A DNA stretch of 64,000 bases from Luidia sarsii (taxonomy: Eukaryota; Echinodermata; Asteroidea; Paxillosida; Luidiidae): NCBI GenBank assembly GCA_949987565.1, contig OX465102.1, forward strand, positions 9,040,512 through 9,104,511, written 5' to 3'. Below, in pieces: positions 1-12,712 of the stretch. A program made the position numbers and the translations under genes. The notes beneath the pieces are model-generated. The model had not been told where the DNA came from, did not search any database, and saw only the letters and a program-made list of their open reading frames with translations. Position 1 is the stretch's first letter. The number at the start of each line of letters is the position of its first letter.

Positions 1-380
1 GAGAGTGGTCTAAAGTAGTCGAGAGAGATGGGGTATTGTATCGATGTGTAGACGATCAGGCACTTGGCACGTTTTACCAGTTGCTCACCCCTCGGGGATT
101 ACAGAAGTTGATGCTTGAAGGTGCACATGACGGTTGGGGGCACCAGGGCGCAAATCGAACCCTGGCGTTGCTCATATCGCGTTGTTTTTGGCCGGGTATT
201 AGTGGTGACGTTCGAAATCATATCAGTCGGTGTCTTCGTTGTACATGTAGGCTTTCAAAGCCGCAGCAGGGTCTCTATGTAAGGCCTCCCATGCATCATC
301 TTTTAGCTTTCAGGCCTATGGAACGACTCGCCATAGACTTCGTCCAACTTTCCTTCAACGAGGGTGAGCGAAACTTTTGA
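1..380 (+). pseudogene. Ty3/gypsy integrase fragment (H2C2 zinc-binding domain)
   Basis: The frame is open from base 3, so the gene starts before the window. It carries the zinc-binding domain found at the N-terminus of LTR-retrotransposon integrases: two His (HDGWGHQG) followed by two Cys (CLRC) about 30 residues later, with the usual CFWPG segment between. The start of the catalytic core follows (PMERLAIDF, with the first Asp). The frame then stops at 378-380 within about ten residues, and I see no second Asp or Glu of the DDE triad downstream. It is therefore a 3'-truncated or frameshifted remnant. It is on the opposite strand to the gypsy element at 55.9-62.0 kb, and its wording is different enough that it is probably another gypsy lineage. 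Confidence 0.8.
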
Positions 381-2389
381 TCCTGAAAACTTGCCTATAT
401 TTCACTTTTCTGAACAATATTTGAGAACTTAACCATAATGAGGGGATTAATCAATAAACCGAGACAGGGTTTAATAGGTCTGCTGGTGCTCATGGATTGG
501 AAACGACCCTTAATTAAACAACATTTCCATGTTCAAGTTCATGACTTTTGACACGTCTTTCCGTGAGGGTTATTTTGTACACATGCCATTGGGTCATGGC
601 GGACGTATGTGTGTATACTGTTTAGTGTACATGTACTGTACTTGTATTCGATTGTGTGCACTGCATGCGTACCGCATAGCGGTCAGCGTACAGTATGTGT
701 GTGTAACACTCACGGGGAGCGCTACGGTATACTGTATGGTTTGGGATCATACATGTGGTTATTTTTTTGCTGTGTTTCGTAGCTCAAGTTGTGGAGGGAC
801 CTGCCCTGCCGTATAGCCAGAGCACTCCGCTTTCCCCCCGTGTATCAGGGTAAGAGTTTCACTGGGCTGGGTTTAATTCCTGATTATTTCTAATTAAGCA
901 GAATTAAGAGACCATAAATAATGATTTATAAATTATACGAAGTGCATGTAACGTACAGATGTGTGTCAAAAGAGACACTTATTGTCTTTCTCCTCTCTTC
1001 TCTCTCGACGACAGGGTTTTGTTTGTTCTCTGTTGTGTCTGCCTGGCACACATGAATAAAACATCAAGAGCGCAACCGTGCCTCAACAGCGTCTTTCGTG
1101 GTGAGCTACTGAACTCCCCCCCCCTCCCGGTAGTTGGACCAACCGCCCAGTCTCAACCCTGGGTTGGCATTTCCCGACACTAGTAACACTGTACTACACA
1201 ACGTGCATGGATTTGTATGATTAGACCGTGGGCCAAATCGAAAAAGCTTACCGTTTTTTAATTGATCGTGCTCAACTCAGACGGCCAACTGATAGTCAGA
1301 CAAACTGTTGTCAAAAAATCGGGAAAATGGATTGGTGGATGTTCTTTTGAGATTTTCTTGCACGTTATTGTATAGAACAAGAAATATCAACGGAAAAGTA
1401 TAGTTTTTTAATTGCCGTACATGGCTGAGACATTAAAGTCTGGTCTACGTCCCGATCGTATTTTAACATACACATGTATACGATGACGTTTGGGAGCCAC
1501 GTTACATAGCGAAATCCAAGGTGGCGTCCCGTAACGATGGTCACGAGGATTTCCGTTCTGAAAGTCGTGTCGAAAGATCACAAATTGAGACAGATGGCAG
1601 CAATGTTTTTGTCCGTTTTCCGAAGTAGCAACAGAGGTGCAACTGCAAACAAGTCTTGACGTTCCAACTTCCAGTTCCATCAATCATTCATCATTCAATC
1701 ATGGACATGGTCCCACTCCCAGCTCCCACACTGCACTGCATTGACAGAAATGACACAATGACAGGACACCGGTAAGCCTAACTTATTAATTATGTTTTTA
1801 TGACGATACATGTCGGACTATGGAGCTTAGTTTCTACCTCGATGGTCGATCGCGTGTTAGATGGCATTGTCGAAAAACAATAAATGACCTATAACACGTG
1901 TTTTCTTTATTTTCATGGTTTTATTTTACTACACCCATCCATATCATATTCATAATCATATGGGCATGGAGGAAGAAAAATAGAATAGAACAATTAGATT
2001 AGAAGCTATTTGCACGGGACATGGGGTAATTCACTCAGAGCCATGGAGAAGCCAAACAAACAAGAAATACATACAGTCCAATATTATTTAAAAATAAATT
2101 ACCTTGATATTTGACTTAATGCCTGCAAAGAGAAACAATGCTCAAGTTTCCATAATTTCAAATATTTACATTATTTTCGAATTATGTCGTTGGAATCCTT
2201 TCCTAAACAATTTACTGACAGTTTAATGCTTTGAGCTACATTTACTGGCACAGAAATGTAGCTCAAAGGACCCATGCATTTTGTTTTTGTTATGGAACCA
2301 CATTGGTCAAATGACAAAATTTGTGACATTAGACATGTTAGAAAAGAACTCATTGACATTTTCAGAAATACTTCTTTTGTTTGTTCTAG
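381..2389. other. No supported feature
   Basis: The sequence is AT-rich with short open frames only. A few ACATGTAC and TGTGTG runs occur near 600-720. I see no domain, splice-linked exon pair or clear repeat. Confidence 0.5.
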
Positions 2390-2396
2390 TTGTGCA

Positions 2397-2704
2397 GTCA
2401 AATGAGGGATGACATCCTACCACCTACTGAAAAATGTTTCCTGTATTCAAAGGGGCAGGGGTATCCACTTCTGACAGGAGACATGCGCGTCCAGCCTTCC
2501 ACAAAAATGCATAATCTGTCGTTGCTAACAGTGGCAGACAGATCCGCTGATGAGGAAGAGAAGACTTCAGCAACTTGTACGACAGTACGAAGCGAGACCA
2601 AGACAGGAGGTTTGCTCCTCAAGGCTGCACATCGGAAAGATGAAGCTTTTCTCCTCAGTGTTAATGGCAAAGATTTAGTAGATTTATTGGATTCTCGTGG
2701 ATAG
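2397..2704 (+). CDS. Possible terminal exon, unassigned
   Basis: A roughly 100-codon open frame follows a good splice-acceptor-like tract (a pyrimidine-rich run ending in TTGTGCAG at about 2389-2396) and ends at TAG 2702-2704. The peptide is mixed in composition, with a charged middle (SADEEEKTSA) and an ordinary C-terminus (NGKDLVDLLDSRG). That looks more protein-like than the surrounding AT-rich frames. I recognise no family, and there is no upstream exon or poly(A) signal I can tie to it. It could equally be a chance open frame. Confidence 0.25.
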
Positions 2705-4119
2705 TGATGAAAAAACCTGAAAAGCTGAGGCAGATTTCTCCCACCAACTGGTAGTCTATGTAGAGATTATAAGACCAAACCAAATTTGTTTTTTTAAACA
2801 AGAGTTTAATCAATGTGTCAAATCCACATAACATGATGTTTTTGATTTACATGGCTTATCAAAAATAAAAAGGAAAATGGATTTTGTCTAAAGTGAAGAC
2901 TTTTTGCAGTAAACAATTTCTGCAACAAGATTGTTCACTGCAGACAGTAAATCACAGATTAATAGGAGTATGCAGTGTTTGACATCAATCTCACCCATTT
3001 ACTTTTGTATTGAAAAATACTGAAAACTGTATAATATTTGGTATACACATGTATGTATGTAGTATGTATGTATAAAAGGATGACAAGTATTAAAGCCACG
3101 TCTCTTAAATATTGAATATTTTGTCTAGATTTTCATTCTCTAATTTTCCCAAATATAAACAGATAGATGCATAAAATGTGCTACCTTTTGAAACTGATAG
3201 TCATCTGGCAAATACCGGTACATTACAGGAAACATGAACTCTCAAGCTACCACTTTGCATTCATCAGAATTTACTATAAATGTTACTGGGTGTGAGCCCT
3301 GCAATTTTGTTATTGATAGATACATGTACTTGGTATGAAATAACCCACAACAGCTGAAATTGCATTCAATGGAGGGACACGGGAAAAGTGGTGCCGAGCC
3401 ATACAAGCTTTAAAAGTGTTGTCCAGCAATGTTGATGATTAGTGTCAAGCAAGCTGGGTGCCGGTATATGCCAGGACAAGCTACGGGTAGTCTCCCTTTT
3501 CCAGATTTGAAGTTCAGTTGCCCATACTGCATGGATACACGAAGGGATGTCACAGATCCAAGCCGCGTGCGGTGTTAGCTGTGACTTGTACCTGCACGAT
3601 GAAAAGTGGAGCCACAGAGAAAATCAAAATGAGGGTTTTTATTTCAATGACAAAAACAAACAGTTCGAACAATCAGCAAGTGATCTTCATTAATTTTTAA
3701 TCAATTCGGAAATTTTGGGATAATGCTAGAATCATTTGTTCCACACTTCCGACTTAAAATTCTGATTGTGATTTGAAGTAACACCATGTTGAAATAATTC
3801 AAAAAAAGTCACGGTGGTTCTGAAAAGAACTGGTGAGTGTGTGATTCTGAAGATTTTTTTTAGTAATGTACTCGATCACCGGTCCTTTTCTGAACCACAT
3901 CTCTTCTTGAGAGACACTTTGATGTGATGTAGCCGTGGTTGAAACCAATCTTCCTACCATGTCCACATTCAAATCTCACTTTAAATTCGTTGCCATTAAA
4001 ATTAAGGTTAAAAGCTCACCAAGATTAATCCTTTCCCAGGCCAGTGCTATTAATTTCTTTGTGCATCCAAGGAAACATTTGATTGCATCCTGAAAAAATA
4101 ATCTACAATTTACAATCTA
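2705..4119. other. No supported feature
   Basis: This is AT-rich non-coding sequence with short frames only. A TATG/TACATG run occurs near 3045-3075. Confidence 0.5.
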
Positions 4120-4415
4120 CATCTACATGCTCTAGTACTAGTACTACTAGTACTAGTAGTAGTACTAGTATATAGCACTAGTAAAGTAGTAGTAGTAGTT
4201 ACTATTACTCAGTAGTACTACTATACTACTCAGTAGTACTACTATACTACTCAGTAGTACTACTATACTACTCAGTAGTACTACTATACTACTCAGTAGT
4301 ACTACTATACTACTCAGTAGTACTACTATACTACTCAGTAGTACTAGTACTAGTAGGCCTACTACTAGTACTAGTAGTAGGGCTTACTAGTATTAGTAGT
4401 AGCCTAGTATAGTAG
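4120..4415. repeat. TAGTAC-type microsatellite with an embedded 21-bp tandem repeat
   Basis: The whole stretch is built from CTAGTA/TAGTAC steps. From about 4210 to 4340 it resolves into roughly six near-perfect copies of a 21-bp unit (CAGTAGTACTACTATACTACT). Each unit contains the palindrome AGTAGTACTACT, so the array can fold on either strand. Related but shorter tracts occur at 4905-4925 and 15350-15540. Confidence 0.9.
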
Positions 4416-4420
4416 CAATG

Positions 4421-6198
4421 GGACAGGCCCTAGCAAAAAATTGCCCTGCAACAATGGCAAAAGCACAGCAGAAAGGGAAATGTTTAACATGGATCTTTTC
4501 AAGAGTGTGACACAAGATATCATAACAAACACAACCTACCTCCGATGTTGAATGCCGTAATCGGCAGAAGTGACGGTGCAGTGGTGCCTTCCCCACGCCA
4601 TACTAAAACTAAAAGCTGGCACGATAGTATGGACTGCGGTCCAGCTGATCAGAATGCACGACACTGCAATTCAATGTGTACGTAGCACGGAAGTGCATAG
4701 TACGAGTTGCGGCAGGTAAAAACGATCTCGGTCTTGTATGTTTTCCGAAAAAATCGCGTGATATGGGAACTACAACAATTACGTGCTTAAGCTTGATTGC
4801 TTTAGTGTTGCTTCTACTCCGTCAGTGACATTTGTGGCCCTGAAAACAGACAACACAGCCGTATGTTCGCAGAAAACTCTCAATACTTTACGCACATGTA
4901 CTACTACTAGTACTAGTAGTCTCCACTCGACGGCTGAATTCACGTAAACAAATGGTCGGTCACATGAGAGCTGTCGCTGGTTCCCAGACGTCATTGTATG
5001 GATTTTAATAGCACCAGACTACGTTGATTTTTAGGCACATTCCGTAAGAAATAAACGAAGAAATACACATCGTTTTTTCATTCTAGAACATTAACGTGCA
5101 AGAGTTGAGAAAAAGAACAACCTGTAAGTGGGATACTATATTTATTTCTGTCGGATTGTGTAAATAGAAAGTAGGCGCGTGAGTTGAGCCACGCAACAAG
5201 CACTTTTGGGCACTTGTCCCACGGTCTAGATGTATCGTACGTTGATATTATGATGTACAGTACATTGTGTACGTCTCTCCCAACGTAAACACAAAAATCA
5301 CAACCCATATAATATAGTTCATTCTATTTTACCATTATCCGTTACCCAATATACTAGTTCACTGGTTCGCTCCATCTAACAATGGCTGTCTTGTGTATGG
5401 ACTAGTATAGCGCTGGAACCAACGAACTGGGCTAGTTTTTATGTATGGACCCAGGATATCCCAGCCTATTTGAAAACACACTTTACCCATAAAATGAGCA
5501 CAAGTCGAGCACAATATCATTATAATGTATAACCAACCAAACATTAATATTTAATAATCGTTTAGACATAGACACAACTTAATTAGCCAAAGACAAAATA
5601 CAAACAATAAATGCACCAAGGTTATTGTTACCTCTTTAAACCTAAAATAAATAGCACCAAAGAAAAGAAAGAACTGAGTGGTACTAGGTCATCAATAAAG
5701 TGAGATTCATAATTTGTATTCATTGTGAAGAGAAATGCACTCAAAAAATTATGAGTCATATGGTGAGTAATTTCAACTTAAACTATCAAACAAGAGAAAA
5801 CAGGATTTCCTAGAAATTTAGTGTAAAAATCTCGAGTCAGTGTCAGCTCTATTTGTCTGTAAATAATATTCAGTTCATGTAATAAGGTATTCATGACAAA
5901 TCTTGTATATTTGTAATCTACCTGTGATAAACAAAAAACCCAAAGGGTCTTTTCCACTTTACTTGATTTTTGCTTTAAATATCTTTTTGTTTGGTCTGTA
6001 AACTCTGTATGTTCCATAATTATTTTATCAAAAATAAAATCTTGAAGTGATCAGTATTCTTCAACCATTGGAAAAAAAATACCCAGACACAAGATTGACA
6101 GTACATGTACTTCATCTGCATTACACACAGCGCAATAATTTAAAAAACAACTACAGCAATTTCAAATGTACAATCATGTACGTGTATAATTCAGAAAT
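4421..6198. other. No supported gene
   Basis: The sequence is AT-rich, with short frames only on both strands. There is a short TACTAG tract at 4905-4925. Nothing resembling the missing C-terminal half of the adjacent Penelope RT is visible here. Confidence 0.5.
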
Positions 6199-7685
6199 CT
6201 AAGGAGAAGGAGCCATGCGCGTGCCCATGGCAGTGCCATGCACTTGAAGATAGTGCTTGCCAAGAAAGGATAAATTATTCTTGGCCAGCACTAGCCTCAT
6301 GAGGGTGGTTATGTCGGAGATAGGTGGAGAAGACTGTTTTCCTTTGGCCAGGGCCGAGGAGCAAGCTTGAATGCCTTCTTCCTGGGGGATGTTAGTGTAT
6401 AGAGAGGAAACGTCAATAGTACCAATTGTGACAGTGGCAGGAATTTGATCCTTGACACTTTCCAACTGTCGCAGAAAGTCGGGAGTGTCATGGACGTATG
6501 AGGGGATTTGGGGAACCAAGGGTTTAAGAAAAGAATCAATGAAAAGAGATATGTGTTCCGTAGGTGAACCATTGCCAGAGATGATGGGTCTGCCTGGGTT
6601 GTTGGCCTTGTGAATTTTCGGGAGAAGGTAGAATCTGGCAGTTCTACAATTGATCGGTGATAGAAATCTGTGAGCTTTTTTACTCAAATGATCACGTGAT
6701 CGCATGTCATCCAAAACTTCCTGAATTTGCTCTGAAAATTTGCCAGTGGGGTGAGAGACCAGACATTTATAGTGCTGGGGATTGTTGAGTTGGCGATTGG
6801 CGATCCATGATTACTACGGCCGACCCTTTATCTGCTGGTTTGATAATGATGTCACCGCGGGAACGTAGAGTGTTGAGAGCAAGACGTTATTCCCTAGGGA
6901 GATTGTCGTGGGGCTTACGGGTAAGATGAGAGGAGTTGGAAACTTGAGAACTGACTGCTTGCACATACGTTTCAAGGGCTGGAACACGGTTCTTGGGGGG
7001 ACCCAGGTGCTTTTTACACGGAAAGGTTCTTCTTTACGGGAGCCAGAATCGAAGAAGAACTCAGTCAGACGAAGTCTGCGGTAAAACTCAGTGAGATCTT
7101 GACTGAGCATTACTTGGTCAACTATGGGGGGAGTTGGACAAAAGTTCACGCCCTTGGAAAGTAACGTATGCTCTGCGTCAGTTAGAGAAGAAGAGGAACG
7201 GTTGACAACAGCGTTAGTGGGGGGTAAAGATGTAGACTGGGGACTGCGTCTGAAGCGGTTGTGTCTGCGTTGTTTGGCAACAAGGCCACCAATCTTCTTG
7301 TTTCTCCTGTCGGTGAGAACAGAATTGAGGTTAGAGAGACCTTTCTCAATCTCATCACTGAGATCCTTGTACTTGCTTTCAGAACAGCTGGAGCGTAGTT
7401 TGGAGTCCAGATTAACAATGTCCTGGTGGACAGCCTGAAGGGTGATTTCACATTGCTCGGAGAGGACCTTGATGAGCTGAATGGAAGCACTATAAAGAAT
7501 TTGATTCCATTTTTCTGTAGGTTGGGGGAGAGTTTTCCAATTTGGGGGGTGTGAGATATCTGTAAGCCAGTAGGGATCAGGCGAGAGACTGAGAAAAAAT
7601 TGTAGTTTTCTTGATGGAAAGTGTACCGAAGAGCCTTTTCTTGCAGTTTCCTAAGTTGAAAGAAACAGGTAGGGTTATTCATGTT
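6199..7685 (-). pseudogene. Penelope-like element reverse transcriptase, truncated and frameshifted
   Basis: Three overlapping minus-strand frames together read as the N-terminal two thirds of a Penelope-like (PLE) polyprotein. The N-terminus is at 7682 (MNNPTCFFQLRKLQEKALR). A middle portion carries the PLE-typical NFCPTPP motif near 7145 and RRLRLTEFF near 7080. The RT fingers/palm lie at 6714-6199, with LLPKIHK, GRPIISG, TIDVSSLYTNIP (the first catalytic Asp) and GTRMAP. The frames change at least twice, so the gene is broken. It ends within the GTRMAP block, just before the region that should hold the YxDD catalytic box, and only unrelated AT-rich DNA follows. Family assignment is confident. 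Function is lost. Confidence 0.88.
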
Positions 7686-7739
7686 AGTAAGAGCAAAAAA
7701 CAGAACGTAGACTTACATACCAACGGACGGACAGACTTA

Positions 7740-8005
7740 CATACATTTTAAATTAAAAAAAATTAGTGGACCTGACGTTTCAATCCTAGCAGGACCTTTC
7801 TCAAAGGCAGAGTGACAAGGACAAAACAGATACATGTACATGAAGGAAGGGTGAAGAGAGTGAATAGGACACAGATGAGAAACAAAGGACAAAGAGTAAA
7901 GCTAGTACGGCGAGATCAAAGGGAAGGGCAAGGAGTAGGGTAGGGATTAGTGAGAGGGGGGAGATCAAAGAGAGAAGTGTGAAGGACTGAACACAAAAGA
8001 AGGAT
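7740..8005 (-). repeat. Penelope pLTR copy 1 with hammerhead-like terminal motif
   Basis: This repeat sits directly upstream of the RT remnant on the minus strand. On that strand a pyrimidine-rich stretch leads to a motif at 7810-7771: CCTTTGAGAAAGG, then TCCTGCTAGGA, then a GAAAC-GTC type end. The 7811-8005 portion is nearly identical to 63841-64000, which shows that it is a dispersed family terminus. PLEs are known to carry hammerhead ribozyme motifs in these pseudo-LTRs. Here the stem-II hairpin and the GAAAC-GUC half resemble that motif, but the CUGAUGA half is degraded. Confidence 0.75.
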
Positions 8006-8017
8006 TATGAGAAAGCT

Positions 8018-8340
8018 ACATGGTGTTAGTCATTACCCTCCTGGATGTTGAGACCATGTGGTTTAAGTCCGAAGACGCTTCATCCACATTTTCTCACAGC
8101 TAAGACAGACAGCATTACTACGGTGACCAAGGGATTCTATTCCCAGTACACTCATATCTGATATCGAATGATCAGGGAGATTGAAGTGATACCCAACAGG
8201 GGTGTCCATTTTACAGGTTTTGATTGTAGACCTATGGCCATAGATACGTTTTTGAGGGTGTTTTTGGTCTCGCCAACATACTGAACATTACAAACTCTAC
8301 AAGAGATGAGGTATATGATGTTTGAGGTAGTGCACGTGAT
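8018..8340 (-). pseudogene. GIY-YIG endonuclease domain of a preceding Penelope copy, frameshifted
   Basis: On the minus strand, 8340 to 8225 reads as the start of a PLE endonuclease: NIIYLISCRVCNVQYVGET, the GIY-YIG core with its CxxC-like flank. After an A5 run near 8248 the frame must shift to continue as RIYGHRS and then DTPVGYHFN and HSISDMSVLGIE. A second shift near 8060 is needed for the C-terminal PHGLNIQEG end, with a stop at about 8018. Two indels mean it is inactive. Its position is informative. On the minus strand the order is EN end, pLTR, then RT start of the next copy, the partial head-to-tail layout typical of Penelope insertions. Confidence 0.85.
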
Positions 8341-8360
8341 AGAGCAAATTTTAAATTTGT

Positions 8361-8955
8361 AGACCCCCGCCTACAAACCAATTTTTCTGTTTTATGGTAG
8401 GATGTAAATTGATGTAAAATGGTGTTTCATGGTTTAGAGATTTGAACAGTGCAGTGAGATGTTAATAGATTCACAACCAAACCTGTGTGGGGTATTCTCC
8501 ATATTTCTTTTATGCATGTTAATACCTATTATTTGCCTTAAAAGTGTATTACTATGTGCATGCATTATAGCTAGGTTGTACGTGGCCCTTAACGGCCCCC
8601 GGGGGAAAAAAGGGGGAAAAAAGTATTAATTGCAATTACTATAGGACTGAGCTAGGTGATATGCCCGAGTAGACTGGATCAACCCATTAAGTCCTGTGCT
8701 GGTCATTATTCCCCATACTATGTCCGTGTGTTGGGAGGTCAGATTAACAATGTCATGTGTGGACTTACTCTTGGTGTAATGGCCATGTTTGTTGTTTTAT
8801 CATCCAATATTACTGTTTTGTTGTCAAAGAATGTGGAAGGATGGAACATTTTTCATGTTTAAATGTTTCTGTTTTTGTACATTAGGAGCTGATTACCATC
8901 TTACAGTATGCTGGTCATATTATAGAAGATTTGTGGTGACACCATGGACAATGCT
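8361..8955. other. No supported feature
   Basis: Non-coding sequence. A short GGGGGAAAAAAG-type run occurs at 8598-8620. No domain was recognised. Confidence 0.5.
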
Positions 8956-8975
8956 CTTTTTGTGAGTATGTTTGG

Positions 8976-9092
8976 TTCTGAAAAGAACCTGATAGGGACT
9001 AAACGTTTTGAACAGTATTCTCTGTTCGTCTTCAGGAGACTGACGAACAGAGCACACTATTCGAAATGTCGAGTCCCCCCGGTTCTTTTAAT
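8976..9092. repeat. Foldback hairpin with GAAAcGTC-type arm ends
   Basis: The left arm (from AAAAGAACCTGATAGGGACT) and the right arm (ending AGTCCCCCCGGTTCTTTT) are imperfect inverted repeats of about 50 bp. They meet around CTGTTCGTC and GACGAACAG. The right arm contains CTGACGAACAG followed by TTCGAAATGTC, which has the ordered CUGANGA...GAAA...GUC words of hammerhead-like PLE termini. The pairing does not fit a standard stem II, so I call it only a PLE-terminus-like hairpin. Confidence 0.65.
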
Positions 9093-9100
9093 AACCACAC

Positions 9101-11720
9101 ATACAAAAATGAGTATTGTAAATGGTGTCACGCAAACCTACTATTAGTTCTGCTATTCCCACCATGAAAACCTTCAAATCCTATTTGGTCAGACTACATC
9201 CACTGATGGAAACTTGCAACACTGCTTTGAAACATTTCATTAAAACATCGCGTAAATAAAGCATCAGTTTACCGTTAAACTTCTGTTCATAATCATCATC
9301 ATCTTTTGCCAAGCTTAGTATGAGAGTTTTGCAGCTTGCTGAGTCAGAGAAGTCCAGTTTATTTATTATAGTTGCTCAACACATCGTTAGTAACTTCTCT
9401 ACATTTCGTGTAAAAGGCATTGTAAATTATTGTACATCGCATCAATGTTATCATTCTACCATTTTACAACTGAAAGCACAACATTACGGCAACATTTCCA
9501 GACTCTGTGTATCTGAAGCAGTGCTTTAGCTATTAAAAGGAATCCTGTCTTCCTTATAGGCTTTACTATTCCCGTCCTTTGAAACAAAGAATATGTATAA
9601 ACTTCTTTAAATTAACATCCATTTTTCTAAAGTGTTTAGAAATATATTATTTAGACAAAATTTAAATGAATGTTTTATCTTTGGCAACATTAACGCTTAC
9701 TTTCTTGAAATCTCTCTGGCACATGTATCAAAATTATAAACTTTGCAATATATAAATGTCAATTAGAAGTCATAATCATTCATAACAAGAAAGGGTACCT
9801 ATATAACAAAGCTTTTCCCAACCTGGCAAGTTCAATAATCAAATATTTATTCAATGAAAAGTATACCTTTGGTCATTCCTGAGGGATGGCCTATCAAAAA
9901 TACATGATAGCTGTGCATCAGTGGTACTCCTTGCCATAAACGGGCACGTTTTGGGGCAAGGGTTTTTCCAGATATAGTATCACACTGCACCTCAAAGTTA
10001 TCCTCTGGAAGCAGACAATCACTTTTCAAGCAAGACTTCACGCCTAATAATTAAAGGAATATTCCATTTTAAGCACATGCACTCAATTACAAACAATGGT
10101 GCTGCTGCATATTGGATCTTAGCAGGATCAATTAGGCTTAAATCAAAACTCAAAGGTGAGTTTGTTTAAGTGTACCGTATAGTCCAGGATTGGAAGTATT
10201 CCCGAACAGAAATGTTCAGATTTACATATAACTTTGGGGTAAAAAGATGGTGCTGATATAAACATACCGTTTCAGTGTTTCCCCACAAATGCTGTATTTT
10301 TTTCAGAAATTAGTAAAACAAAGACCGAAAACAGTTTTGGTCTAGTGGTAAGACGACATTTTATATGAGGAATTGATTTGTTTTTTTGCTATATTCTCTT
10401 TCCTTAGATGTCCGTCTCAGCTAAAACATTTCGACAGGTTTATTATCTCAGGTAGGCCTACACGTTTGATCGGACAAAGTGTGAGTGCAGTTCTGTGATG
10501 ACCGCAGTTCTGTGATGACCATTACCAATCATGCACACTGGTACATTTAAAATTGTTCACCCTGTATTGTTCATACTTCAGTCATTAGGTACGGGGTCTG
10601 ATTGTAATTAATAATCCATGGAATTTTGTATGTTTCAAGTGCTCAAATGAGCGTTTTATTTATTGATGCACACTGTCTGTTACATACAGACGTAAAGTCA
10701 TTTGGCAGTAACAATCATATGATGGTCTGTGCAAACAATAAAAATATTGTGACTTTGTTACCAACACAAATTGGGTTCGTCCATAAAGTTTCTTTATTTT
10801 ACATTGTTTGAAATATTCCAAACAAGTTAAACAAATAACTTACAATTGAAGCTAACCACCCAAATTTTGCAGAAATTTCTTCACAGAGTTTAAGAGTCCT
10901 GACTTGGGCAAGGTTTTCATCATCTATTAGCAGGAATTAGAAAATAATCTATAACTGGTTAGGCTTCTTTCCCTTTCTTTTTTTCATCATCTATTGGCTA
11001 ACAGAACACTATGAACAAAATCAAATTGCTAAATCAAAGCAGGATTTCCTTTGCTATGGGGGAATGGTCTGGGATAACCATAAGATTTTACTCTTGCCAT
11101 CAACCTTCACTTCACTCCTGTTTTTCAACATTGGGTTGGCAAGCGGCATGCAATGCAGTGTTAACCCTTTTCATATTGTACAAGTTTGATTCCATAATAG
11201 CTTTTTTCCCTGATTCTGGCCGGATACAATAAAGACTCTCATTGACTGTGCTGCTCTTCATTTTCCTTATTAGCTTGGTACATGGTCTGTATATGTCATA
11301 AATTTATTGATAACATTATTTTTTCCTGTAACTGTGATTACATGAGTTGTGAAGCTGTAAAAGTTCTTGGTGTACCGATTTCCAGTAATCCTTGCAAGAA
11401 ACTGGACTTGTCTCTGAACAAATAAATCAAATTTACTAATTATTTAATAAAATACAAAACTCCCATTAAGTACCTGGTTATAATTCTTTAATTTAGATAA
11501 TTAAACAATCCTGGATACCATGGGGAAAGAAAGGGACACATGCACTACACAAAGTCACTGAAATATGGAGACAGGAAGAATTAAAGGATTAAACAATAGG
11601 GGTCAACTTAACAACACTGGTACTAAGGGAAGGGTCAAATAAAACACAAAATAATGGTTAAAATCAAAAATACATGTTTGATTTCCCACTCTGACAGAAG
11701 GATAACCCTCTTTTCAAAAT
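9101..11720. other. No supported gene
   Basis: AT-rich sequence with short frames. The only local structure is a small direct duplication (GCAGTTCTGTGATGACC twice) at 10487-10521. I see nothing else to annotate. Confidence 0.5.
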
Positions 11721-11727
11721 ATCTATC

Positions 11728-11752
11728 AGTATTATTATTATTATTATTATTA
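11728..11752. repeat. (ATT)n microsatellite
   Basis: About eight perfect ATT units in a low-complexity AT-rich context. Confidence 0.85.
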
Positions 11753-11759
11753 TTTTAAT

Positions 11760-12705
11760 CATGCCATTCAATTTACAACACATACAAGATGGGCAAGGGA
11801 GAGACAAAAGCAAAAACGATTGCTGTTGCCAGAGGCCTGCCACTCCGCATCGAGCTGTGAATATAAACTATGAAGTAAATTAATAGAAATAAAATAAATA
11901 AATAAGTATAAATTAATATAAAAATAATTATTTGAAAAAAATATTGCTTAATTGAAAAAGGTCACAGTGAATAGTTGGATAGATTAAGAGGAGATAATAT
12001 AGTTCCTAAGAGTAGCAAGAAAAGATGAAAAGGGCTGTAAAACAATACCATTGCGAATATTTTCAGACAGATTAGACCAGAGTCGAGGGAAAACATGGAA
12101 ACAAGATAAATGCAGGGATTGGGTCCTAGCTTGATGGTGGAAACACATCATTAACATGGCGGGAATCACAGTATATGCAGCTTCTGTATGTGAAACATCA
12201 TGGTTTTTTTTTCAGACACCTGTTCAGTGACACAAGAACAGTGAGCCCAGCAAACTATTAGAAAAATACTATTCAATTGTTTCATGTTTTACAGTAAATA
12301 CCTTTTACTTACCAATGCATCTGATGGCAGATTAGTTGCCACAAATGATTTCTTTTGCACGGCAGATTTGGCTGCCAACAAATTGAAGGGGAAAAAGGTG
12401 TAAACAATAGATAAAAAAAGTGCTTTGTCATTGTCTGTTTTCAATCTGCTGTTTTATGTTACATTAGATAATTTAATCAAGTTGAGGCCCATAGCATTTG
12501 ATACTTGAACTGTTATACACACCTCCAGTTAAACTCCTCAAGGAGGTGCTATAAGCAATCCTGCAGAACGAGAATCACAAAAGAAACAAAATCATTTAAT
12601 ACAATTTCATCAACTGACAAAATTCTCTGGGAAAATTATCTTTAACAAGAATCTGAAACCCAACAGCAACAGCAGTTGCCATAGCGACAGATTCTCATCT
12701 GTTTC
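11760..12705. other. No supported gene
   Basis: AT-rich, including an AAATAAATAAATA-rich stretch near 11885-11930. Only short open frames are present. Confidence 0.5.
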
Positions 12706-12712
12706 AATGTTT

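Noticed and set aside
4205..4345. CRISPR-like regular array
   Set aside because: Repeats are contiguous 21-bp units without unique spacers, and the context is eukaryotic.
8976..9092. Active hammerhead ribozyme
   Set aside because: The core words appear in order, but the two bases before GAAA would pair with G8 and A9 of the core, so a standard fold does not form. Kept only as a PLE-like hairpin.
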